A DNA stretch of 64,000 nt from JBBDJG01 sp040880005 (lineage in GTDB: Bacteria > Actinomycetota > Thermoleophilia > Solirubrobacterales > JBBDJG01), in NCBI GenBank assembly GCA_040880005.1, contig JBBDJG010000010.1, positions 88,312 through 152,311 of the forward strand. Reading direction: 5' to 3'. A model generated the notes under the pieces. The model was not told the origin of the DNA and did not search any database. It saw only the letters and a list, made by a program, of their open reading frames with translations. Position 1 is the stretch's first letter. Each line of letters starts with the position of its first letter. A program made the position numbers and the translations under genes. This document shows positions 58,113 to 64,000 of this stretch, in pieces.

Positions 58113-58684
58113 CACCGCTTTGCCAAGAACTCGTCAAGCTCCCTGCGCGCTCGACTGGCGAGCTTCCGCTCCTGCTCGGCTGCCGTCCCTGCGATCTCGT
58201 CACGCAGAGCCCGCAATGCCTTCCACGTGCCATCTCGATCAACGAGCGGGCGGCCGTCCCGCAGGATCTCATCGAGCAGTATCGGCGCTCGCTCGGCCTC
58301 GGCCAGTTCGACGATCTGCACGTCTCGTCCGGTGGCGTTGGCCAGGCGGGCCTGGAGACCAACCCGCTTCCAGAGTTCATCGTGCCGAAACCTCACCAGC
58401 ACATCGATGTCGGAGCCGTGCGCAAGCTCGCCGCGGGCGGCGGAACCGAAGATCACAGCACAGGCAACCCCCGCCTCCGTGCGCAGCGCAGCGCGCAGCT
58501 TTCCAAGCAGTGGCCAGAAGTGTCGTGCGTAAAGTTCCTCGCGCGCATCGAGCGCGATCCGCCGGCCGCTGTGCTCGCCACGCAACAAGCCTTCTCCAAC
58601 CGCCCGCCGCAGCGTGCGATCCGAAACGCCAAGCTCCGCGGCCATTGACCTCCGCCAGCTCGTATGGCCAACAGTTCGGCTCAT
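58112..58684 (-). CDS. MNT nucleotidyltransferase antitoxin with HTH domain
   Basis: 190 residues. An N-terminal helix-turn-helix (MAAELGVSDRTLRRAVGEGL) precedes a minimal nucleotidyltransferase with GSAARGELAHGSDIDV (G80, S81, D92, D94), matching G-S-x10-D-x-D of MntA. MntA inactivates HepT by adding AMP to the Tyr of R-x4-H-x-Y. The HTH may make the antitoxin its own repressor. It is translationally coupled to the HEPN gene. Confidence 0.87.
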   Translation of the reverse strand: MSRTVGHTSWRRSMAAELGVSDRTLRRAVGEGLLRGEHSGRRIALDAREELYARHFWPLLGKLRAALRTEAGVACAVIFGSAARGELAHGSDIDVLVRFRHDELWKRVGLQARLANATGRDVQIVELAEAERAPILLDEILRDGRPLVDRDGTWKALRALRDEIAGTAAEQERKLASRARRELDEFLAKR

Positions 58685-58706
58685 GTGTCCAGCCTATCAG
58701 GCAAAG

Positions 58707-58735
58707 CTACACACGGTGTCTATACACCGCGGTAG
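58707..58735. promoter_or_regulatory. Palindromic operator between the MNT antitoxin and P450 genes
   Basis: CGGTGT (58714-58719), CTAT, ACACCG (58724-58729), flanked by CTAC (58707) and GTAG (58732). Two-fold symmetric site in the divergent region, close to both starts. It could bind the TetR protein encoded two genes downstream or the HTH of the antitoxin. Confidence 0.6.
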
Positions 58736-58794
58736 ACTGCCGGTTCCAGCCCCGTAGCGGGGCATCGAACCCGCCAGCTGAGGAGGAGAGAGTC

Positions 58795-60042
58795 CTGTCC
58801 GTCGCCATCACGCACGAATCGTCCCTGTCGGACATCGACCTCAGCGACCCCTCGCTTTGGGAGCAGGGCCCGCCGCACGAGCTGTTCAAGCGACTGCGCG
58901 CCGAGGCGCCGATCCACTGGAGCGAGATGTCCGCCTACGACGACGAGCCCGGCTTCTGGTCGATCACCAAGGCGGATCACATGACCGAGGTGAGCCGCGA
59001 CTACGAAACCTTCTCCAGCGGCCGCGGCGGCGTGTTCCTGCTCGACAAGGCTGCGCCGATGGACCTCCAGGGGCATCAGATCATCTCGATGGACCCGCCC
59101 CGCCACACACGCTTGAAGCAGCTCTTCCAGCGTGTCTTCACTCCCAAGATGATCTCCGAGCAGGAAGACCACGTGCGCGAGATCGTCAACCAAGCGATCG
59201 ACAAGGTGGCGCCCACCGGCAAGGCCGACGTCGTACAGGACATCGGCGGCCCCGTCACCGCCCGCGTGATCGGCTCGATGCTCGGAACAGCGCCGGAGAT
59301 GGACCAGCAGCTCGTCGATTGGGCGAACGAGATAATCGCCTTCGAAGACCCCGAGTTCCGGCCCGACTCGAGCCTCGACTACATATATGAAACGTTTCAG
59401 GAAAACTTGGCCTACGTGGTGCCGCTGATCGAGACGCGGCGCAAGGAGCCCGGCGACGACCTGCTCAGCAAGCTGGCCGAGGCGGAGGTCGATGGAGACA
59501 AGCTCAACGACGTCGAGCTGGGCTCGATGTTCGGCCTGCTGATCAGCGCCGGCACCGATAGCACCAAGTCCGTTTACACGAGCGGAATGAGGGCGCTGAT
59601 GGATCACCCCGACCAGCGACAGCTGCTGATCGACGATCCGTCCCTGATTCCGAACGCCGTCGAAGAGGTCCTGCGCTGCTTCCCCGCCTTCTCCTACTTC
59701 CGTCGCACGGTCACGCGCGACGTCGAGTTCCACGGGCAGCAGATGCACGAGGGCGACAAGCTGGCGCTTTGGTACGTGTCGAGCAACTACGACGAGGACG
59801 TCTATGACGATCCTTACGAGTTCGATGTCAAGCGCACGACAGCGCACCAAGCATTCGGTGCGGGAGGCAGGCACTTCTGCCTGGGGGCCGCACTCGCGCG
59901 GCTGGAGCTGAAAGTGCTGCTGGAGGAGACGTTGCGCCGCCTACCCGACATGGAGCGCGACGGTGAGCCGGCGCGCACGCGCTCGACATTCCTCAATCAG
60001 TACAAGCGCCTGCCGGTCAGGTTCACGCCCGAGCGGGCCTGA
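58795..60042 (+). CDS. Cytochrome P450, probable CTG start
   Basis: About 415 residues. The I-helix oxygen-binding motif is LISAGTDSTKSVYTSG, ExxR is in VEEVLRCFPAFSYFRR, and the heme-binding loop is FGAGGRHFCLGAALARLELK with the Cys ligand. Bacterial class, soluble, needing ferredoxin. No ATG, GTG or TTG lies in frame near the N-terminus; CTG 58795 lies eight bases after AGGAGG, so a CTG start is likely, or a sequencing error. It is followed by a TetR gene and probably forms an operon with it. Confidence 0.9.
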   Translation: MSVAITHESSLSDIDLSDPSLWEQGPPHELFKRLRAEAPIHWSEMSAYDDEPGFWSITKADHMTEVSRDYETFSSGRGGVFLLDKAAPMDLQGHQIISMDPPRHTRLKQLFQRVFTPKMISEQEDHVREIVNQAIDKVAPTGKADVVQDIGGPVTARVIGSMLGTAPEMDQQLVDWANEIIAFEDPEFRPDSSLDYIYETFQENLAYVVPLIETRRKEPGDDLLSKLAEAEVDGDKLNDVELGSMFGLLISAGTDSTKSVYTSGMRALMDHPDQRQLLIDDPSLIPNAVEEVLRCFPAFSYFRRTVTRDVEFHGQQMHEGDKLALWYVSSNYDEDVYDDPYEFDVKRTTAHQAFGAGGRHFCLGAALARLELKVLLEETLRRLPDMERDGEPARTRSTFLNQYKRLPVRFTPERA

Positions 60043-60061
60043 GACGGCCCGAGCTGCAGCG

Positions 60062-60727
60062 ATGGAGAGGGCTTTCACGGTCCAACAGAGGTCTGGCCGG
60101 CGGCGCGAGGCCACGCGCGAAGAGATCCTCTCGGCGGCCCAGCGCCTGCTCGAGCAGGGCGAGCCGCTGGCGGCACTGAGCGTCAACCGGATCGCGGCGG
60201 AGGCCGGCGTGTCGCGTGCGACCTTCTACCTGCACTTCCCCGGCAAGCGGGATCTGCTCGCACAGCTCGCCGCGCAGGAGGTGCTCGAGTGGGACGAGAT
60301 CGCCGCGCCGTTCTTTGCCAACCCCGAGGCGGGTCGCGACGAGCTGGAACGCGTAGCGGCCGGCGTGGTCGCGATGTGGCGCGAGCACGCCGGCGTGCTG
60401 GGCGGCCTGGTCGAGCTGGCCGAGTACGACACCGAGGCGCGTGAGACCTGGCGCGCCGCGGTGGGCCAGATCGGCGCCACGATCGCCGCGGCGTTACGCG
60501 AGCGCAGTCCTGAGCTGACAGCAGCGGAAGCGGACACGCTCGGCCAGATGGTTGCGTGGATGGGCGAGCGCTCCCTCCATCAGATGGTCGGGGCTCAAGC
60601 CGACGACGAGACGATGGATCGCGTCGCGCATGCACTCACGGACGCCGTGTGGCGGATCGCGGAAGCTCGGCCCCGAAACCCGGCTGTGGATCTGACTGAC
60701 TCCTTACCGGGCTCGCGTCAGCTCTAG
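60062..60727 (+). CDS. TetR-family transcriptional regulator
   Basis: 221 residues. The HTH is EEILSAAQRLLEQGEPLAAL, SVNRIAAEAGVSRATFYLHF, then PGKRDLLAQLAAQE. The C-terminal helical domain (about 75-200) binds a ligand. It follows the P450 by 19 bases and likely represses the P450 promoter, responding to the enzyme's substrate; the palindrome at 58707-58735 is a candidate operator. The stop is shared with the end of the convergent pseudogene (CTAG). Confidence 0.88.
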   Translation: MERAFTVQQRSGRRREATREEILSAAQRLLEQGEPLAALSVNRIAAEAGVSRATFYLHFPGKRDLLAQLAAQEVLEWDEIAAPFFANPEAGRDELERVAAGVVAMWREHAGVLGGLVELAEYDTEARETWRAAVGQIGATIAAALRERSPELTAAEADTLGQMVAWMGERSLHQMVGAQADDETMDRVAHALTDAVWRIAEARPRNPAVDLTDSLPGSRQL

Positions 60728-61015
60728 TTGCCGCTCTTCGCGTCGAACGAGAGGATCATGTTGGCGACCTGTTTCGCCACCTTCTTCTCGCCGCCGGCCG
60801 ACACGGTGTTGATCACGCAGCTCTTGGTGCCACCGGCACCACCACCGTGTGGACCGTCCCCTTCTTCTTGCGGATGTAGGAGTAGAAGAAGGCCGGGCCC
60901 GCCTTGACCTTGATCGTTCGCGAGGACTGCTGCTGGAAGTCCTTGATGCGCTTGTCAAGCTCCGTCGCGAGCTCGCCGGAGAACTTGGTGAAGGTAGCTG
61001 GCGCGGGGCCCAGTC
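60724..61015 (-). pseudogene. Truncated, frameshifted copy of the membrane protein family gene at 61708-62337
   Basis: Minus-strand reading GPAPATFTKFSGELATELDK, then IKDFQQQSSRTIKVKAGPAF and SYIRKKKGTVHTVVV matches GPAPATFTKFSGDLSAELKK and its continuation in the gene at 61708-62337 closely. After VVVP a frameshift ends the frame; the remainder (CVINTVSAGGEKKVAKQVAN) continues in another frame to TAG at 60724. The N-terminal half with the membrane helix is missing. A degenerate paralogue. Confidence 0.85.
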
Positions 61016-61025
61016 CTTGGCAAGG

Positions 61026-61601
61026 CTAGCGAATCGGCTGCACCTTGCCCGAGAACGCGAGCTTGCGCGCGGCGTTGGCCGATCGGTCGTAGACCTCGAC
61101 CTGAAGGTCCAGGCCCGGATAGGCCACGTACACACTCGTCGGGCTCTTTAGATCCTGCACTGCGATTCCGCCGCCGACCTTGGTCGAGACGGTGCCCTTG
61201 CGCTTACTCAGCTTCACGAGCGTCTGATAAGCACTCCGCACCGGGTATGTGCCGACCGTGAGGAAGCGCGGGCGCGGGTCGCCTATGCTCACCCCCGCGG
61301 GCAGATAGCGGACGAAGATGCGTCCGCTCGTGGTGTCGGTCAGCTCGTACGTGACGCCCGAGCGAGGTCCCACCCAGTAGACCGGATGGCTGGCGGAAGC
61401 CTGCTTGGCCACCAACTCACCGATCGTTGCCGCCTGGGGCTCTCCCTTTTTCGAGCCGTCGTCCTTCAGCAGCAGCCATGCCGCTGCTGCAATCGCTACA
61501 ACGACGACCACCCCGGCCAGCAGCCAGGCCCAACGACGCTTCGGTGCAGGTGACGCTTCCAAGTCAGGTGAGTCCCTCAGTGTCCCTGGGCTTTCTACCA
61601 C
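61026..61601 (-). CDS. Single-pass membrane protein, unknown function
   Basis: 191 residues. One N-terminal membrane helix (AWLLAGVVVVVAIAAAAWLL, about 25-45) with an extracellular domain of about 140 residues (VGPRSGVTYELTDTTSGRIF, VGTYPVRSAYQTLVKLSKRK). Not a sequence match to the neighbouring paralogues but of the same layout. Probably secreted or surface-tethered. Start GTG 61601. A purine-rich direct repeat lies just upstream. Confidence 0.7.
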   Translation of the reverse strand: MVESPGTLRDSPDLEASPAPKRRWAWLLAGVVVVVAIAAAAWLLLKDDGSKKGEPQAATIGELVAKQASASHPVYWVGPRSGVTYELTDTTSGRIFVRYLPAGVSIGDPRPRFLTVGTYPVRSAYQTLVKLSKRKGTVSTKVGGGIAVQDLKSPTSVYVAYPGLDLQVEVYDRSANAARKLAFSGKVQPIR

Positions 61602-61605
61602 GTGT

Positions 61606-61633
61606 TTCTACTTCTGTTCTAGTTCTACTTCTG
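61606..61633. repeat. Direct repeat upstream of the 191-residue protein gene
   Basis: TTCTACTTCTG at 61606-61616 and 61623-61633, a 17-base period. On the coding strand it reads CAGAAGTAGAA twice, just before the GTG start at 61601. It may be a regulator site. Confidence 0.4.
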
Positions 61634-61707
61634 CGAGCGTTTTCCTGCCGCTGAATGGTGGTGCGGTTAGCCTCTTGCAGTGCGGAATCCAAGGGATCAC
61701 CCGGCAA

Positions 61708-62337
61708 CTACTTGTTGTTGAACGAGATGATCATGTTCACGACTTCTTTGGCGATCTTCTTCTCTCCACCAGCCGACACCGTGTTGATCACGTAGCTCTT
61801 GTTGCCGGCAGGCACCACCACGACCTTGTGGACCGTGCCCTTCTTCTTGCGGATGTAGGAGTAGAAGAAAGCCTTGCCCGCCTTGACCTCGATCGTCCTC
61901 GACGATTGCTCCTGGAAGTCCTTGATGCGCTTCTTGAGCTCCGCAGAGAGGTCACCGGAGAACTTGGTGAAGGTTGCCGGCGCGGGCCCCTTCACGCGAA
62001 GCACGAAGAACCCCTTGCCGTTCTTTTGACGTATCACGGCTATCGGCCTGCCGGGCAGCGTTTCCAGCTCCTTCCGCGTGAGCGGAGTCCACCCGGCCGG
62101 GAAGGTGAGCGTGAAGTCGTTCACGCCGGTCCCGCTTACCTCGCCGCCGCTGCCTTTGTCGTCCTTGATCAGCTTGTCGTAGGCGACGTATCCGCCCCCG
62201 GCAAGGACCGCCACGACGAGGATCCACAGCAGGGCTCGCCGGCGGCGAGACTTGGGGGCGGGTTCTCCGTTGGGCGTCAGGCTCAAGGTCTCCAGTGCGT
62301 TCGGGGGCAGATCGACGCAGGGCGGGATGTCGCCCAT
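61708..62337 (-). CDS. Single-pass membrane protein, tandem paralogue family (member 1)
   Basis: 209 residues. Cytosolic N-terminus, one membrane helix (LLWILVVAVLAGGGYVAYDK, about 36-55), and an outer domain (FTLTFPAGWTPLTRKELETL, then AVIRQKNGKGFFVLRVKGPA, GTVHKVVVVPAGNKSYVINT) that ends VNMIISFNNK. The outer domain has the pattern of a PsbP/MOG1-like sandwich by appearance only. Paralogous to the next gene upstream and to the pseudogene downstream. Confidence 0.75.
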   Translation of the reverse strand: MGDIPPCVDLPPNALETLSLTPNGEPAPKSRRRRALLWILVVAVLAGGGYVAYDKLIKDDKGSGGEVSGTGVNDFTLTFPAGWTPLTRKELETLPGRPIAVIRQKNGKGFFVLRVKGPAPATFTKFSGDLSAELKKRIKDFQEQSSRTIEVKAGKAFFYSYIRKKKGTVHKVVVVPAGNKSYVINTVSAGGEKKIAKEVVNMIISFNNK

Positions 62338-62379
62338 CTTCGACAGCGGCCGCCCGGCTCCTGCCGCCGCCCATGGGCA

Positions 62380-63021
62380 TCACGGACGATCCTTCCCGCC
62401 AGCTGAGCGCCGGCCCGATCCGGTGTCGAACTGGCGGACCATCGCAGCGATCTGGGTGGCCGACTGCTTGTCGTCGGCTGGCGAGACAGTGCTTATGTCG
62501 AAGGTTCTATCGGCCGCCGGCACGATGACGACGGTATGAGTCGTTCTGCGCCGCGTGCGCAGATAAGAGTAGACGAGAGCCACGCCAGCCCTGATGCTAA
62601 GAACCCGGGAGGTCTGCTTCTGAAAATCAGCGAAGCGTCTGCTCAGCTCACTGGTCAGGTCACCGGCGAACGTGCTCAGATCCCGTGGAGGACGCCCTCC
62701 CTTCCTGACCACGAGCAAACCCTTGCCGTCTCTTTGGCGGATTGCCGCGAGCGGTGAGCCGGACATCTTGCTGAGATCTGATTCAGGGAGGGGGCGCCAG
62801 TCGGCCGGATACGAAAGCGTGAACGGGGCCTCAGGTGGGCCGAGGATCGTCCCGGCGCTTTCGTCCCCGCCATTCAGAAGACTGCGCGCGAAGTGCATAC
62901 CCAGCCCGAGACCGGCGAGAACGGCAAGCGCCACGAGGACCCGTGCTGGCCTGCCCGATCGGGCCACGCGAAGCGGCCTGGGGGGCGCCGCTCGTCCGCG
63001 TAGCACGCGGGGAAGGGTCAT
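62380..63021 (-). CDS. Single-pass membrane protein, tandem paralogue family (member 2)
   Basis: 213 residues. One membrane helix (VLVALAVLAGLGLGMHFARS, about 28-47), outer domain FTLSYPADWRPLPESDLSKM, AAIRQRDGKGLLVVRKGGRP, YSYLRTRRRTTHTVVIVPAA. Aligns block by block with member 1. Start overlaps the collagen-like gene stop by ATGA, so the surface protein and this protein are made together. Confidence 0.78.
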   Translation of the reverse strand: MTLPRVLRGRAAPPRPLRVARSGRPARVLVALAVLAGLGLGMHFARSLLNGGDESAGTILGPPEAPFTLSYPADWRPLPESDLSKMSGSPLAAIRQRDGKGLLVVRKGGRPPRDLSTFAGDLTSELSRRFADFQKQTSRVLSIRAGVALVYSYLRTRRRTTHTVVIVPAADRTFDISTVSPADDKQSATQIAAMVRQFDTGSGRRSAGGKDRP

Positions 63022-64000
63022 TGGACCTGAACCTGGAAAGTAGCATCGAATTCTGTGACCGAGCTGGTTGTCATGGCCGCGCTTGAAGCTACGCCGAGAA
63101 CATACCAGCCGTTAGCAGGAGCGCTGAAGGTAGTCGACGCGCCCTGGTTGCGTGTGCTTGCCCCCGGGCTGGCGAATGCAACGGTGTTACCGACGGCTGC
63201 TCCAAGAGTGTAAGTGAGGTTGTCAGCGGCGCCCGCTACGTTAGTTGCGGGGTACATGCCTACAGTCCAAGTCTGACCGCCTGCCGTCGCGTTGGTGTTG
63301 GCCGTGGCTCGTATGCGGAAGTTCGTTGTCTTGCCGGAAACCGCATAGTCGGCGCCATCGAAGTAGAACACCGCGGAGCCTGGGTTGGGTGTGACGTAAG
63401 AGGTTCCACTCCGTTTCATGCAGCCGTCCTCGCCGAATGCGAAGGTCGCACCGGCGAGGATTTCGGTACAGGCGGTGGTGGTGTCGCTGCCGACAGCGCT
63501 TCTGTCCTGGACGGTATCCCACGAGTCGTCCGCGGCTGCCTCGCTGACGCCCGGCGCGATCTTCACCCAGGAGCCGCCGGTGCGGCGGTAGAGGGTGCCG
63601 CCGTTCAGGTCGTCGTCAACGAACAGGGTGCCCTCGTCACCGGAACCTGGCAGGCTCGAAGCCGAGCCGTTGACCGAGCCCCAGACGTTCGTGTTGATGT
63701 CGCCGTAGCCAACAGCGTTCGCAACTATCTCGCTCGTGTCCACGGCGTTTGCCCCAATGTCCTGGACATCCACAGAGCCGTCTACGATCTCGTCCTCGGC
63801 GGCTCCTGTCTCGGCCGTTGCGTTGCCAACAGCATTGTTTGCGATGTCGTCGGCTGTCAGCGTGTCCGGTGCTACCTTGTCGGTCGTGACGGCGTCAGCG
63901 CCAAGTTTGGCGTTCGTCACCGACCCGTCCGCGCAGCACGCGCCCGTCGCGCCGGTGTCGCCCTTTGAAGCGACCAGGTCCCAATCGGTTGGGTTCGACT
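63018..64000 (-). CDS. Collagen-like surface protein (5' end beyond the window)
   Basis: At least 327 residues. The visible N-terminal part reads NPTDWDLVASKGDTGATGAC, a collagen-type G-x-y repeat coming from outside the window. Next is a region of repeated short units (NAKLGADAVTTDKVAPDTLT, NAVGNATAETGAAEDEIVDG), then a beta domain (TLYRRTGGSWVKIAPGVSE, YVTPNPGSAVFYFDGADYAV). Ends TEFDATFQVQVQ. Probably exported. It starts an operon with the paralogous membrane proteins. Confidence 0.75.
   Translation of the reverse strand, partial: SNPTDWDLVASKGDTGATGACCADGSVTNAKLGADAVTTDKVAPDTLTADDIANNAVGNATAETGAAEDEIVDGSVDVQDIGANAVDTSEIVANAVGYGDINTNVWGSVNGSASSLPGSGDEGTLFVDDDLNGGTLYRRTGGSWVKIAPGVSEAAADDSWDTVQDRSAVGSDTTTACTEILAGATFAFGEDGCMKRSGTSYVTPNPGSAVFYFDGADYAVSGKTTNFRIRATANTNATAGGQTWTVGMYPATNVAGAADNLTYTLGAAVGNTVAFASPGASTRNQGASTTFSAPANGWYVLGVASSAAMTTSSVTEFDATFQVQVQ

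Overview
The window looks like a metagenome-derived scaffold (four N gaps, one of them beside an artificial 42-base C run) from a high-GC actinomycete. Gene content fits Thermoleophilia, probably Solirubrobacterales or a relative: actinobacterial dnaK-grpE-dnaJ-hspR-clpB order, the actinobacterial type of inositol-phosphate synthase, a purD-E-B-C-S-Q-L-F-N-H purine run, frequent GTG/TTG starts with 1-8 base overlaps, and several secreted proteins ending in a similar Arg/Lys-rich beta domain. The taxonomic call is inferred from gene order and protein style, not from a marker alignment. No gene-free stretch longer than 300 bases was found.

Layout. 1-3.6 kb: end of an RNA m5U methyltransferase, an F420-type oxidoreductase, conserved hypothetical genes and a DUF2332 protein. 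3.6-9.7 kb: secreted beta-propeller and glycine-rich surface proteins. 9.9-12.8 kb: MMPL exporter and a uracil-DNA-glycosylase-like protein. 12.8-17.6 kb: an inositol-lipid cluster on the minus strand (PAP2 phosphatase, CDP-alcohol phosphatidyltransferase, inositol-3-phosphate synthase, and a glycosyltransferase fused to a PHP phosphoesterase). 17.7-21 kb: polytopic membrane protein, sugar kinase, endonuclease III. 21.1-28.6 kb: heat-shock operon. 28.6-29.3 kb: VapBC toxin-antitoxin. 29.4-41.4 kb: a small GYD protein, a zinc-finger membrane protein and a near-complete purine operon. 41.4-43.5 kb: a tRNA-Lys, two damaged tRNA copies and an AlbA/ATPase gene, which looks like a small integrated island. 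43.5-54.9 kb: very large subtilase, flavoprotein, glycosyltransferase, M1 peptidase and acyl-CoA synthetase. 54.9-58.7 kb: two HEPN/nucleotidyltransferase modules around an ABC exporter. 58.8-60.7 kb: cytochrome P450 with a TetR regulator. 60.7-64 kb: a tandem family of single-pass membrane proteins, with one pseudogene, below a collagen-like surface protein.

The most unusual feature is a set of small palindromic elements placed at gene junctions inside operons. One family of about 60 bases (four copies) always lies between two co-directional genes and always in the same orientation, once supplying the start codon of purN and once readable in frame as the PurQ N-terminus. A second class consists of perfect 11-13 bp palindromes with 2-base loops around grpE and at the purL start; two of these differ only by compensatory changes. 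A third is a 33-base hairpin present twice at the hspR-clpB junction, together with a duplicated clpB start that encodes the same seven residues with different codons. Together they resemble selfish palindromic elements that have become part of coding sequences.
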